In this document: positions 1 to 9,420 of the stretch, one piece after another
Position numbering within the stretch: position 1 is the first letter of the stretch
Layout: every line of letters starts with the position of its first letter
Assembly (NCBI GenBank): GCA_017515465.1
Contig: JAFWFV010000009.1
Location: 1 to 51,063 of the forward strand
DNA from: Clostridiales bacterium
GTDB lineage: Bacteria > Bacillota > Clostridia > Saccharofermentanales > Saccharofermentanaceae
Length of the DNA stretch: 51,063 bases
Reading direction: 5' to 3'
The notes under the pieces: generated by a model
Seen by the model: the letters and a program-made list of their open reading frames with translations, nothing else
Database searches by the model: none
Told to the model about the DNA's origin: nothing
Program-made: the position numbers and the translations under genes

Positions 1-96
1 AAATCTCTTAGTAGAAATGTTATCTGGCGTTTTGGGATATTTCCCCTGTTTATATAACTCCACACATTTCAGTTTGAATTGTTTACTGTACCGCAT
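1..96 (-). CDS. Transposase N-terminus (IS3-type OrfA-like HTH), cut by window edge
   Basis: An open frame of 32 codons runs on the minus strand from an ATG at 96 to the window edge without a stop. The peptide starts MRYSKQFKLKCVELY and continues through a KTPDNISTKRF stretch. It is rich in basic residues and reads like the first helices of a helix-turn-helix transposase subunit of the IS3/IS150 kind, which binds the element's ends. A good Shine-Dalgarno (GGAGGG, about 104-109 on the minus strand) lies 7 bases before the ATG. The frame is too short to fix the family, and the rest of the element is outside the window. The family assignment is inference. Confidence 0.6.
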   Translation of the reverse strand, partial: MRYSKQFKLKCVELYKQGKYPKTPDNISTKRF

Positions 97-101
97 ATAA
101 A

Positions 102-134
102 TACCCTCCTTACTGTTGTCCAGTAAAGAGGGTA
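102..134 (-). promoter_or_regulatory. Hairpin that buries the transposase ribosome binding site
   Basis: Two 14-base arms (102-115 and 121-134) are complementary except at one position and are separated by a 5-base loop. On the minus strand the downstream arm contains the transposase Shine-Dalgarno GGAGGG. A transcript entering from outside the element would fold the site into the stem. This kind of protection against read-through expression is known from several insertion sequences; its role here is inferred. Confidence 0.5.
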
Positions 135-168
135 CATATCACTTCTGCAGCCGTTTGCTTTTGTCTTT

Positions 169-1596
169 TTATAACATCCTGGAGCGGTTTCTTTCTTCGC
201 GTCTCTTCTTGATTATCGAATGCCTGAGGATAACGAGAGCAATGACCAGGATCAGTATCATCAGGGAGATGGCGGCTACGACTATCAGGATATTCCTAAG
301 CCCCGTCCAGCCTGTCTCCTTCGTGGGATTCACCTCGATGTGAGGTGCCTTTGTGGTTATCTGCATGGTCAATGTTCCCACAATGTATTTCTTGCCGTCT
401 GAATAGACTTTACATAGGGGGACAGTGATCGTCTGATCAGGCTGTGCAGGGTCGATGACCACATCTGACAGTTCAACGACGTTGGTGCTGCCGAGAGCCG
501 CTCTCGACGAAGTAGTGGTCAGATACTCTGAAAAGACAGCCTGTTCGCTCTCCAGATAGAGATTGGTATTGACGAGCAGATCGCTGATCTGCGTGTTTGT
601 CTGATTGATTGCGGAATCGAATTCCGTCTGGCTGATGGGAATGGTGGTAAAGTGTGAGAATCCATATTCGAAAAGGTTCTTCAGATCCACATATCTGACG
701 CCGGAATCCTGTGCGTTGAGGACGCAGGCAACCAGGGTATGGTCGTTCTTTCTGGCTGCGCCTACCAGTGTGTAGCCGGCAGTATCGGTAAATCCGGTCT
801 TGCCTCCGATATAGTAATCGTAGCTGAACTCGGTAGATGATATGAATCTGTTGGCATTGTTAAGAGGTCTGGAGTCGCTGTATCTGTTTGTAGCGGGGAT
901 CGTATATGAATAAGTGGTGGAAACAGTGGAGAACTGGGTATTCTTGATCGCTTCGCCCAGTATCAGTGACAGATCGTAAGCGGTTGTGAGATTGTCAGGG
1001 TTGGCAAAGCCGAATGAGGAAGAAAAGTGAGTGCTGAGACATCCGATCTCGGCAGCCTTCTCATTCATTATGTTGCAGAAGTCGGCCTCGGTACCGCCCA
1101 TGTGCATGGCGAGTGCCAGGCAGGCGTCATTGGCGGATTTCAGGGCACCGGCATAAACCAGGTCCTGTACAGTGATCTGTTCGCCTTCCTGGAGACCCAG
1201 TCTGACGTAGTCGGAAGGAATGCTGTTTATGGCGAGAGCCATCTGAGGAGATATGGTTACCACATCGTCCATATTGAGTCTCTCCATGGCAAGGAGGAGG
1301 GTCATGACCTTGGTAGTGGATGCAGGTTCCTTCTGAACGTCATAGTCCTTTCCCAGCAGGACGGTGCCGGAATCCAGATCGTAGAGAACATAGGCAGAGG
1401 CCGAAACATTCTGGATATCCTCCAGGTTCTCATTGAGCAGATCGTGTTTCTGTTCGTTCTGGGAGACCATGTCGTCGTTTTCATTATCCAGGTCTTCGTT
1501 AATTGCCCATACTCCTGCAGACAACATACATACGGTCATTACGACGGTAATGACCGATGCTGATAATCTGAGGATCAAATCTCTAGTATTCTTCAA
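169..1596 (-). CDS. D-alanyl-D-alanine carboxypeptidase (PBP5/DacF family), membrane anchored
   Basis: A serine-type D,D-carboxypeptidase that trims the terminal D-Ala of peptidoglycan stem peptides outside the membrane. The product from the TTG at 1596 is 475 residues. It has an N-terminal signal segment (about 8-32), the S-x-x-K active-site motif STTK (S93-K96), SAN (154-156) and KTG (266-268). A C-terminal hydrophobic helix rich in Ile and Leu followed by a basic tail serves as membrane anchor. An upstream in-frame ATG exists at 1656, but an extended -10 (TGATATAAT, 1636-1628 on the minus strand) lies inside that extension. The TTG start has an AAAGGAAG site about 8 bases upstream and gives a clean signal peptide, so I prefer it. 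The gene is transcribed away from miaB. No frame damage is visible although an IS end lies just beyond the stop codon. Confidence 0.9.
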   Translation of the reverse strand: MKNTRDLILRLSASVITVVMTVCMLSAGVWAINEDLDNENDDMVSQNEQKHDLLNENLEDIQNVSASAYVLYDLDSGTVLLGKDYDVQKEPASTTKVMTLLLAMERLNMDDVVTISPQMALAINSIPSDYVRLGLQEGEQITVQDLVYAGALKSANDACLALAMHMGGTEADFCNIMNEKAAEIGCLSTHFSSSFGFANPDNLTTAYDLSLILGEAIKNTQFSTVSTTYSYTIPATNRYSDSRPLNNANRFISSTEFSYDYYIGGKTGFTDTAGYTLVGAARKNDHTLVACVLNAQDSGVRYVDLKNLFEYGFSHFTTIPISQTEFDSAINQTNTQISDLLVNTNLYLESEQAVFSEYLTTTSSRAALGSTNVVELSDVVIDPAQPDQTITVPLCKVYSDGKKYIVGTLTMQITTKAPHIEVNPTKETGWTGLRNILIVVAAISLMILILVIALVILRHSIIKKRREERNRSRML

Positions 1597-1627
1597 AAGC
1601 TGAACTTCCTTTGTTATTATCTGATTT

Positions 1628-1670
1628 ATTATATCAAAATAATACAATAATCCCATTAATTTAGTATAAT
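1628..1670. promoter_or_regulatory. Divergent promoters for the carboxypeptidase gene and miaB
   Basis: On the minus strand an extended -10 (TGA-TATAAT, 1636-1628) faces the carboxypeptidase gene. On the plus strand TATAAT (1665-1670, preceded by TAG) lies 30 bases before miaB. Neither has a convincing -35, so both are predicted from the -10 elements alone. Confidence 0.45.
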
Positions 1671-1699
1671 TAAAAAGTTATAAAGAAAGTGGGTATCTT

Positions 1700-3163
1700 A
1701 TGTCAATTATCAGGTTATCTGACGAAGACAGATCAGTTCAGCAGGATGCGGTCTCTGAACTGAGCGAATATTACGGGGCTCTGAAGGCTGCCAATAAGCG
1801 CGATTATACATATGAGGTCCTGACATACGGATGTCAGCTCAATGAGGCTGACAGCGAGAAGCTGAGCGGGACGCTCATGTCCATAGGCCTTGTCCCCAAG
1901 ACGGATGACAGGCCTGCTGATGTTATCGTCATGAATACCTGCTCTGTCAGGGAAAATGCCGAGGACAGGCTCTTCGGCAACCTGGGTATTTTTAAATCTG
2001 ATAAGCGTGTCAACAGGGACATGGTAATCGTCGTCTGCGGATGCATGATGAAGGTTCAGGAAAATGTTGACAGGATCAGGAATTCCTACCCCTATGTGGA
2101 TCTGGCATTTGACCCCCAGCAGCTCTATAATTTCCCGTGCCTTTTGAGAGACACCATCAAGAGAAAGAAACAGCTGATCAACATCGGCAGCGTGGATTAC
2201 ATCGCTGAGGATGATTTCTACACAATAGAGAGACAGAGAAAGTTCAGGGCTCTGGTGCCCATCATGTACGGATGCAATAACTTCTGTTCATACTGTATCG
2301 TTCCCTATGCCAGGGGCAGGGAGAGATCCCGCAGGTTCGATTCCATCATGGACGAACTAAGGGAGATCGCTTCCCTCGGATATAAGGAAGTAATGCTCCT
2401 GGGACAGAACGTCAATTCATATGGCAAGGGCAATGAAGACGGCAAGACATTTGCCGATATATTCGAGGCAGCATGTCAGATAGACGGCTTTTCCAGGGTC
2501 AGGTTCATGTCGTCCCACCCCAAGGATCTGAACAACAGGGTGATCGACATAATGAGAGACTATCCCAATGCGGAAAAGCACCTGCATCTGGCGCTCCAAT
2601 CCGGATCTGACAGGCTGCTCAAGCGTATGAACAGACCCTATACCAGCTCGGAGTTCTTTGCCATAGCAGACAGGTTCAGGAGCGAGGTTCCCGATGCTTC
2701 ACTGACAACGGACATCATCGTGGGATTCCCCGGCGAGACCGAAGAGGATTTTCAGGCAACCCTCGATGCCGTTGATCACTGCAAGTTTGACTCTGCTTTT
2801 ACGTTCCAGTATTCCAAGAGACCCGGAACCCCTGCTGCCACTTTTGAGGATCAGGTTCCCAAAGATATAGTAACGGAGAGATTCTCCAGGCTGCTGGAAC
2901 TTCAGAATGGTTACGCTTTTAAGTCTAACCAGTCCAAGGTCGGAAATACATACGAGGTCCTGATAGAAGGCCTCAGCAAGATGCAGCCCGGTGTATATAC
3001 CGGCAGGACCCTGTCCAATCATCTGGTGAACTTTACGATCCCTGATGATGTGTTCTCAGGAACTGCAGCAGGTGACCATGAGGGCAGGCTTGGCATGGTC
3101 AGGATTGATTCCGCCAGACCTTATTCTGTCGATGGCGTTCTGACGAGGTTTACAGATGGCTGA
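1700..3163 (+). CDS. miaB: tRNA-2-methylthio-N6-dimethylallyladenosine synthase MiaB
   Basis: A radical-SAM methylthiotransferase that adds the 2-methylthio group to i6A37 of tRNAs reading UNN codons. The 487-residue protein has the N-terminal MTTase domain with cluster-binding Cys45 (TYGCQLNEAD), Cys81 (NTCSVRENAEDR) and Cys115 (CGCMMKV). It also has the radical-SAM Cys192-x3-Cys196-x2-Cys199 motif (YGCNNFCSYC) followed by IVPYARGRERSR, which is diagnostic for MiaB, and a C-terminal TRAM-type region. An AAAGAAAGTGGG site precedes the ATG. The N-terminus carries about 35 residues before the MTTase domain. The stop overlaps mutS by 8 bases. The later gene miaA makes the i6A substrate, so both steps of the modification lie in one operon. 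Confidence 0.96.
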   Translation: MSIIRLSDEDRSVQQDAVSELSEYYGALKAANKRDYTYEVLTYGCQLNEADSEKLSGTLMSIGLVPKTDDRPADVIVMNTCSVRENAEDRLFGNLGIFKSDKRVNRDMVIVVCGCMMKVQENVDRIRNSYPYVDLAFDPQQLYNFPCLLRDTIKRKKQLINIGSVDYIAEDDFYTIERQRKFRALVPIMYGCNNFCSYCIVPYARGRERSRRFDSIMDELREIASLGYKEVMLLGQNVNSYGKGNEDGKTFADIFEAACQIDGFSRVRFMSSHPKDLNNRVIDIMRDYPNAEKHLHLALQSGSDRLLKRMNRPYTSSEFFAIADRFRSEVPDASLTTDIIVGFPGETEEDFQATLDAVDHCKFDSAFTFQYSKRPGTPAATFEDQVPKDIVTERFSRLLELQNGYAFKSNQSKVGNTYEVLIEGLSKMQPGVYTGRTLSNHLVNFTIPDDVFSGTAAGDHEGRLGMVRIDSARPYSVDGVLTRFTDG

Positions 3164-5858
3164 TAATCAGAACACCCCGCTGCTCAAGCTGAGCGATATC
3201 AATTACGACGAACTGTCCCCCATGATGAGGCAGTATTACGACATTAAAAAGGACCTTCCCGAGGCCATCGTCTTTTACAGGCTCGGCGACTTCTACGAGA
3301 TGTTCTTTGACGATGCCATCTATGTTTCCAGGCTGCTGGAACTGGCACTGACCAGGAGAGACTGCGGCAATAACATGCGGGCTCCTATGTGCGGCGTGCC
3401 CTTCCATTCATATCAGTCCTATGCCCAGAAGCTGATCTCTTCAGGTCTCAAGGTCGCGATATGCGAACAGCTGGAAGACCCGGCACTTACAAAGGGCCTG
3501 GTAAAGAGAGGGATCGTTAATATCCTGACTCCCGGAACTGCCACTGATTTCATGGGCGGTGAGGGCGACAAAGACAATAATTATCTCATGAGCATCTACT
3601 GCATAGGTTCGCAGTTCGGTATAGCAGCTGCGGACATCTCAACAGGCGACTTCGACGCTACGCAGCTGACATTCGAGGCTAACGGCGAGCATCTGATGAA
3701 CCTCATCGGCAGATACAGACCCTCCGAGATCCTTTATAATCCAGCTTTTGAATCCACCCCCGAATATGAGGTAATCAGGCAGGGCTTTACCACATCTTTT
3801 ACTAAGAGGTCTGACCGTTCCTTTGACGGCGACACAGTAAAGAAGCACAAGTACGTAATGCAGGATATAGATAAGTTCTACGATCCTTCCATGCTCCTTT
3901 CTGCCTGCGGCGCCATCGCCCAGTATGCGGAAGAGACAAAGACCGGCAGGGTCATGTACCTCAATACCGTAAAGTGCTTTGTAATGTCTGATACCATGGA
4001 ACTGGATTATTCCACCAGGACCAATCTGGAACTTACTGCTACGATCAGGTCTAAGTCCAAGAGAGGGTCTCTGTTGTGGGCCATAGACAGGACGAAGACT
4101 GCCATGGGAGGCAGGCTCCTCAGAAAATGGATCGAGGAACCCCTCGTTGTTACATCACTGATCAACAGCAGGCTCGATGCGGTAGAGGAAGCATACGACA
4201 AGTACATGGCACGTCAGGAGATGATCGAAGCCCTTTCCGGTCTCTACGATATCGAGAGATTATCTGGCAAGGTGTCCCTCGGCAGCTGCAACGCCAGAGA
4301 TCTGATATCCCTCAGGAATTCCCTGGCAAAGATCCCCTTCCTCATCGAGTGTTCATCACAGTTTAAAAAGGGCATATTCAAGCAGATCAACAAGGATCTG
4401 GATCCATTGCAGGACATCTATGAACTGATAGATTCCGGCATCTCCGAGGAGTGTCCCTTAACCCTCAAGGACGGCGACATAATCAAGCGCGGTTATTCAG
4501 AGGAATGCGACGAATTATATGAGATAGCAACGAATGCAAAGCAGTATATCCTGCAGCTGGAAAATTCCGAGAAGGAAAAGACAGGCATCAAGACTCTCAA
4601 GATCAGTTATAACAAGGTCTTCGGATACTATATCGAGGTTCCCAGATCTCAGGCCGACAACGTTCCCGATAACTACATCAGGAAACAGACTCTGGCTAAT
4701 AACGAGAGATACATTACCCCTGAGATCAAGGTCCTGGAGGATAAGATCGTTAATGCTTCCAGCAAGCGTGTAGCACTGGAGTATGAACTCTTTAACGAGA
4801 TCAGGATCAAGGTCGCAGCAGCTTCCGAGAGACTATTCAGGACAGCCAGAGCCGTTGCTCTCATCGACGTCATATCATCCCTGGCACAGCTCGCATCAGA
4901 TGAGAATTACTGCAGGCCTGTCGTTGATAATTCCGAGATCATTGAGATCGAAGCAGGCAGACATCCTGTGGTTGAAAAGACGCTGAACGATGCTGCCGGA
5001 TTCATCTCCAACGATACATCCCTGGATGAGAACAGGAGGCTCATGGTCCTGACTGGTCCTAATATGGCAGGTAAATCCACATACATGAGACAGGTCGCGA
5101 TAATTACTCTCATGGCTCAGATAGGATCCTTCGTTCCCGCAAAGAGCGCCAGGATAGGCCTGGTCGATCATATATTCACCAGGATCGGCGCATCCGACGA
5201 TATCTCCATGGGACAGTCAACGTTCATGGTGGAGATGAGGGAGGTCTCATATATCCTCAAGAACGCCACCAGAAGGTCGCTCCTGCTCCTGGATGAGGTA
5301 GGCAGGGGAACCAGTACATATGACGGTCTGTCCATCGCCTGGGCTGTTATCGAATACATCATGGATCCCAATATCCTCTACAGCAGGACAATATTTGCGA
5401 CGCATTACCATGAACTGAACCAGCTTTCCCGTATATGCCGTGGCGTGTTCAATAACCATGTTGACGTCAAGGAGAACAAGGACGGAGTTGTATTCCTTCA
5501 CAAGATAGTGGACGGAGGAACATCTGACAGCTACGGTATCGAGGTAGCCCGCCTCGCAGGCGTTCCCAATGACGTCCTCCTCAGGAGCAAGAGCATCCTG
5601 GGAGAGCTGGAGCGTATAGGAAATTTCAAGGTTGTAGGAAGCACCAAGGTGGAAGACGGCGTCCTGATGCCTTCATCAGATGCAATGCCGGGACAGGAAT
5701 CCATCTTTAACCCCGGAAATGTGGTCTACAGGAAAGAGGACAAGCTCCGTTCCGCCATAAGGGATGTGGATATTACCAGGATCACTCCTCTCGAGGCCAT
5801 GAACATTCTCTATGAACTCGTTAAGATAACGGGGGAGGAAGATAATGGGGAGAATTAA
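3156..5858 (+). CDS. mutS: DNA mismatch repair protein MutS
   Basis: The mismatch-recognition ATPase of postreplicative repair. The 900-residue protein begins with domain I carrying the Phe-x-Glu wedge context (GDFYEMFFDD). Connector, lever and clamp regions follow, then an ABC-type ATPase with Walker A (GPNMAGKS, about 635-642), Walker B (LLLDEVGRGTSTYDG, near 710-724) and the ATHYHEL His motif. Length and motif order match MutS1 proteins. The ATG lies inside the end of miaB (8-base overlap) and the 3' end overlaps mutL by 14 bases, so translation is probably coupled. Confidence 0.97.
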   Translation: MADNQNTPLLKLSDINYDELSPMMRQYYDIKKDLPEAIVFYRLGDFYEMFFDDAIYVSRLLELALTRRDCGNNMRAPMCGVPFHSYQSYAQKLISSGLKVAICEQLEDPALTKGLVKRGIVNILTPGTATDFMGGEGDKDNNYLMSIYCIGSQFGIAAADISTGDFDATQLTFEANGEHLMNLIGRYRPSEILYNPAFESTPEYEVIRQGFTTSFTKRSDRSFDGDTVKKHKYVMQDIDKFYDPSMLLSACGAIAQYAEETKTGRVMYLNTVKCFVMSDTMELDYSTRTNLELTATIRSKSKRGSLLWAIDRTKTAMGGRLLRKWIEEPLVVTSLINSRLDAVEEAYDKYMARQEMIEALSGLYDIERLSGKVSLGSCNARDLISLRNSLAKIPFLIECSSQFKKGIFKQINKDLDPLQDIYELIDSGISEECPLTLKDGDIIKRGYSEECDELYEIATNAKQYILQLENSEKEKTGIKTLKISYNKVFGYYIEVPRSQADNVPDNYIRKQTLANNERYITPEIKVLEDKIVNASSKRVALEYELFNEIRIKVAAASERLFRTARAVALIDVISSLAQLASDENYCRPVVDNSEIIEIEAGRHPVVEKTLNDAAGFISNDTSLDENRRLMVLTGPNMAGKSTYMRQVAIITLMAQIGSFVPAKSARIGLVDHIFTRIGASDDISMGQSTFMVEMREVSYILKNATRRSLLLLDEVGRGTSTYDGLSIAWAVIEYIMDPNILYSRTIFATHYHELNQLSRICRGVFNNHVDVKENKDGVVFLHKIVDGGTSDSYGIEVARLAGVPNDVLLRSKSILGELERIGNFKVVGSTKVEDGVLMPSSDAMPGQESIFNPGNVVYRKEDKLRSAIRDVDITRITPLEAMNILYELVKITGEEDNGEN

Positions 5859-7716
5859 GATCCTTGATACATTGACCGCCAACGCCATCAAGGCAGGCGA
5901 GGTCATTGAGCGTCCAGTATCCGTCGTTAAGGAACTCTTCGATAACAGTGCCGACGCAGGTGCAACATCAGTTAAGATAGAGTTCAATGCAGGCGGTATA
6001 GGCATGATCCGCGTTACAGACAACGGCACCGGAATGGACAGGGAGGATGCTTCAAAAGCTTTTCTCATCCATGCCACCAGCAAGCTTACTTCCATAGAAG
6101 AGCTCTACGATCTTTCTACTCAGGGTTTTAGAGGCGAGGCTCTGGCATCCATCGCATCCTGTTCTGATGTTACGCTCGTGACCAGACAGCAGGATTCAGA
6201 TGTCTCCACCAGGATCGAATACGAGGACGGCCACCTGGTATATGAGGGTGAGGGCGCAGGTGAGACGGGAACGGTCATCGAGGTCCGCAACCTGTTCAAG
6301 AACATCCCCGCCAGATATAAGTTCCTGAAAAAGGACTCCACCGAGGGCATGTATATCTGCCAGCTGGTTGAAAAGCTGGCCATAATCAATCCTCATATCT
6401 CCGTGAAGCTCTTTAAGGACGGCAAGATGATCCTTTCCACGCCGGGCACAGGCAACGTTCTCGATGCAATATATGCGATACACGGCAAAGAGATAGCAAG
6501 ATCTCTTAAGGAGATCGATTATAAATACGAGAATTACCGTATTACCGGATATGCTGCCCTCCCGTCTCTTATGAGAGGCAACAGGTCCATGCAGTACCTG
6601 TTCGTTAATGACAGGCCCGTCAAGAATCAGACTGTTACTGCTGCCATCGATGAAGCCTATAAGAACACTCTGATGAAAGGCAAGTTCTCTGTCTGTTTCC
6701 TCATGATCTACTGTCCGCCCGGAACGGTCGATGTAAACGTTCATCCTCAGAAGGCGGAAGTCAGGTTCGATTCAGACCAGGACATATTCAGGCTCGTATA
6801 TCACGGGATCAGGAATGTGTTGTTTGAAGAGTCAACTACTCTGGATACTGTAAGCGAAGACGTCCAGTCCCATAAACTGAACTACAATACTGCATCCAAG
6901 GCCCCTGCAGCATATGCTCCTTCAACGCCTTCCGCCGCAGCTGACAGGCCAACATCAGATGATATTGATGCATCTAACAAACTCCTGCAGCTGTTATCCA
7001 CATATCAGCCTGATGTATCCGCCATCGCAGGTGAAGAAAAGAGCGAAAAGAAGTTCGAACAGCTGACAATAACAGAGGTCAGAGAAGAAGAAGAGAACAA
7101 GACAACCTCAGATCCTGATATAGCGGAAATGCTAAATGCCGATTATATCGGTACTCTGTTCATGACATATATCATTCTTCAGTCTGACAGTAACGTGTAT
7201 TATGTCGACCAGCATGCCGCTCACGAGAGAGTTCTCTATGAGAGATTCATGGGAGTCAGGAAATCACGTGAAAAGGAAAGCGGCATAATAAAAGAAGACC
7301 TGATGGTGCCCAAGATAATCAAGGTATCTTCATCTGATTATTCCTTCATCTCAGATAACCTGTCTTCGTTTAACGATAACGGATATGAGATAGAGATCCT
7401 GGAAGACAGAGAGATCGCCCTGCGTGCCGTTCCTATGATGAAGAGACGTACGGATCCTGCCCGCATGTTTGAGCAGGTCCTGACAGATCTCAAGCACGAT
7501 ACACCTGACAGATCGGATGTCTGGTATAACCTGATCCAGACCACTGCATGCAAGGCCGCTGTAAAGGCCGGCGACAGATTATCCGAAACAGAGATCAGGG
7601 AACTCATCTCCCAGCTATCCGTTCTGGATGATCCTTATCACTGTGCTCACGGCAGACCTACATTCTTTAAGATATCCAGGATTGATCTGGAGAAGAGATT
7701 CAAGAGGATCACCTGA
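5845..7716 (+). CDS. mutL: DNA mismatch repair protein MutL (endonuclease type)
   Basis: The GHKL ATPase and latent nicking endonuclease that acts after MutS. The N-terminal ATPase has IKAGEVIERP, catalytic Glu30 and Mg-binding Asn34 in KELFDNSADAG, DNGTGMD, HATSKL and GFRGEAL. A low-complexity linker (about 345-425) leads to a C-terminal dimerisation/nuclease domain with the DQHA-x2-E-x4-E metal motif (DQHAAHERVLYERF, about 454-467), ACKAAVKAGD and a CAHGRP motif where most relatives have CPHGRP. The endonuclease motif fits the absence of a MutH-type system. A GGGGGAGGA site lies inside the end of mutS. Confidence 0.96.
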   Translation: MGRIKILDTLTANAIKAGEVIERPVSVVKELFDNSADAGATSVKIEFNAGGIGMIRVTDNGTGMDREDASKAFLIHATSKLTSIEELYDLSTQGFRGEALASIASCSDVTLVTRQQDSDVSTRIEYEDGHLVYEGEGAGETGTVIEVRNLFKNIPARYKFLKKDSTEGMYICQLVEKLAIINPHISVKLFKDGKMILSTPGTGNVLDAIYAIHGKEIARSLKEIDYKYENYRITGYAALPSLMRGNRSMQYLFVNDRPVKNQTVTAAIDEAYKNTLMKGKFSVCFLMIYCPPGTVDVNVHPQKAEVRFDSDQDIFRLVYHGIRNVLFEESTTLDTVSEDVQSHKLNYNTASKAPAAYAPSTPSAAADRPTSDDIDASNKLLQLLSTYQPDVSAIAGEEKSEKKFEQLTITEVREEEENKTTSDPDIAEMLNADYIGTLFMTYIILQSDSNVYYVDQHAAHERVLYERFMGVRKSREKESGIIKEDLMVPKIIKVSSSDYSFISDNLSSFNDNGYEIEILEDREIALRAVPMMKRRTDPARMFEQVLTDLKHDTPDRSDVWYNLIQTTACKAAVKAGDRLSETEIRELISQLSVLDDPYHCAHGRPTFFKISRIDLEKRFKRIT

Positions 7717-7717
7717 C

Positions 7718-8644
7718 ATGATCGATGTAAAGTCCAGGACGGGAAAGTATTCCTATATCCCGGTGATCGTAGGCCCTACTGCCAGCGGCAAGAGCGACCT
7801 GGCAATGAGGATCGCAGAAGAAACCGGCGGTGAGATCGTATCCTGTGATTCGATGCAGATCTACAGAGGCCTTGATATCGGTACTGCCAAGCCTACGGCT
7901 GCAGATCAGGAAAGAGTCAGACATCATATGATCGATATTGCAGACCCTGATCAAAAATATTCAGTAAGTGATTTTGTAAGGGATGCGTCAGCTGAGATCA
8001 ATTCAATATTAGATGACGGCAAACTTCCAGTTCTGTGCGGAGGCACAGGGCAGTACATCAGTGCAATGGTAAAGGGCTATGAATTCGGTGACAGTAATAC
8101 CGAAAGCGATAATACAGAACTCCTGTGGGAGAGATTCAGGAGCGAAGGGATAGACGGTATCTATTCAGAACTGGAAAAGATCGATCCCGAAGCTGCACAG
8201 AAGATCCATCCAAACAATACGAGAAGAGTGATAAGAGCTTATTCAGTATATCTGGATACAGGCATTACATTTACTGAAAAGAACAGGACATCAGTTGTAA
8301 GCGGAGCACAATACCCCTTCAAGATGTTCCAGATAGGGTGGGAGAGATCACTGCTCTATGACAGGATCAATCTGAGAGTGGATAAGATGATAGAAATGGG
8401 CCTGGTAGAAGAGGCTCAGTGGCTGCTTGCTAATTATGAGCAGAAAGGCGCTACCGCACTGCAGGCGATCGGATATAAGGAACTGTTCCCATATCTGAAA
8501 GGCGAGATCAGCCTGGACAGAGCCATATACGACATCAAGCTCAATTCCAGACACTATGCAAAGAGACAATTGACATGGTTTAGGTATATGTCAGGAATTA
8601 ACATCGTAACGCCGGAAAATGACATTATGGAGTTCATAATTTAA
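7718..8644 (+). CDS. miaA: tRNA dimethylallyltransferase MiaA
   Basis: This enzyme transfers the dimethylallyl group to A37 of tRNA, making the i6A that MiaB then thiomethylates. The 308-residue protein has the P-loop GPTASGKS (about 19-26), DSMQIYRGLDIGTAKPT and HHMIDIADP, all typical of MiaA. A longer frame begins at 7628 but would overlap mutL by 89 bases. The ATG at 7718, one base after the mutL stop with an AGAGGAT site upstream, gives the normal length. It is the last gene of the miaB-mutS-mutL-miaA operon. No convincing terminator was seen in the 95 bases that follow. Confidence 0.95.
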   Translation: MIDVKSRTGKYSYIPVIVGPTASGKSDLAMRIAEETGGEIVSCDSMQIYRGLDIGTAKPTAADQERVRHHMIDIADPDQKYSVSDFVRDASAEINSILDDGKLPVLCGGTGQYISAMVKGYEFGDSNTESDNTELLWERFRSEGIDGIYSELEKIDPEAAQKIHPNNTRRVIRAYSVYLDTGITFTEKNRTSVVSGAQYPFKMFQIGWERSLLYDRINLRVDKMIEMGLVEEAQWLLANYEQKGATALQAIGYKELFPYLKGEISLDRAIYDIKLNSRHYAKRQLTWFRYMSGINIVTPENDIMEFII

Positions 8645-8739
8645 GAAAGTATAAATAAAATTCCCGCTTATAATGAACTTTTACCAAAATTGTTGAAAGT
8701 TACCCTTACAGGCTATTAAAGTAAAAGTAAGGGAGGATA

Positions 8740-9387
8740 TCAGAAATGATATCTGTGTAGACCGACGACTTTACCGAGGATCCTGCATCCCTCAGTGTTG
8801 AAAGGAATGGGGGCATATGCATCGTTCTCGGGGAAGAGATAGGGCTCACCATGTAGATGACCGAAGCGCTTGACGGTTGCTTCATCATCTATGAGCGCAG
8901 CAATGATATCGCGCTCGGAGCAGGAATTCTGCTTACGGATTATCAGATAATCGCCGTCGAGGATACCGGCATTGATCATTGAATCGCCCTTAACCTCGAG
9001 GATAAAGGCATCATCACTGCCGATTATGGAACTGTTGACGCCGATACGTTCATCTGAATAATTCTCGTGGGCAAGTATGGGGATACCTGCAGTGATCTTA
9101 CCGATGACGGGTAAAAATGTGATCGATCCATTGTTATCCGGCTGAATGTCAGTAACCTTACTGTTGTGATCCTTGATAATGATCGCTCTGCGCATACCGG
9201 GTCTGTATTCGATGCGTCCCATCTCATCAAGTTTCTTCAAATACGTATGAACGGATGAAGTAGATTTGAGTCCGGCTCCTGTACAGATATCCCGAACAGA
9301 AGGAGACATGGCGTTCTCATGTATGTACTTACAGACATAATCGTAAACTCTCTCAATAGATTTTGCTGATTTTGCAGTAGTTGCCAT
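8740..9387 (-). CDS. lexA: LexA SOS repressor
   Basis: The repressor of the DNA-damage response, which inactivates itself by cleavage when RecA filaments form. The 215-residue product has an N-terminal winged helix (about 1-70, with SPSVRDICTGAGLKSTSSVH) and an S24-type C-terminal domain. The scissile Ala100-Gly101 (ITAGIPIL), catalytic Ser136 (GDSM) and Lys173 (ATVKRF) are all present. An upstream ATG at 9408 is in frame, but AGGAGGT lies right before the ATG at 9387. The gene is preceded by a consensus promoter overlapped by an SOS box, so autoregulation is expected. A divergent sigma-like gene begins 95 bases away. The gene ends 96 bases from miaA, convergently. Confidence 0.95.
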   Translation of the reverse strand: MATTAKSAKSIERVYDYVCKYIHENAMSPSVRDICTGAGLKSTSSVHTYLKKLDEMGRIEYRPGMRRAIIIKDHNSKVTDIQPDNNGSITFLPVIGKITAGIPILAHENYSDERIGVNSSIIGSDDAFILEVKGDSMINAGILDGDYLIIRKQNSCSERDIIAALIDDEATVKRFGHLHGEPYLFPENDAYAPIPFNTEGCRILGKVVGLHRYHF

Positions 9388-9420
9388 ATGGGACCTCCTA
9401 CAGAACATTTATTTGTATTT

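Larger units (their letters stand above)
1..136 (-). mobile_element. End of an insertion sequence (partial)
   Basis: The transposase-like frame is preceded on the minus strand by a sequence beginning TGTACCCTCTTTACTGGACA at 136. This starts with TG, as IS3-family terminal repeats do. I therefore place the element's left end near 136, just beyond the 3' end of the carboxypeptidase gene at 169. The other end and any target duplication are not in the window, so the boundary is inferred. Confidence 0.45.

Noticed and set aside
1027..1563. Plus-strand open frame of 178 codons
   Set aside because: It is the antisense of the carboxypeptidase gene, which has clear catalytic motifs; there is no ribosome site or known domain.
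1597..1656. Longer N-terminus of the carboxypeptidase from the ATG at 1656
   Set aside because: The predicted -10 (1633-1628, minus strand) lies inside it, and the TTG at 1596 has a good ribosome site and signal peptide.
7628..7717. Longer N-terminus of MiaA
   Set aside because: It would overlap mutL by 89 bases and adds residues not found in MiaA; the ATG at 7718 gives the standard length.
8703..8733. CCCTTAC / GTAAGGG inverted repeat between miaA and lexA as a terminator
   Set aside because: It has a 17-base loop, only 7 pairs and no T run on either strand; not convincing.
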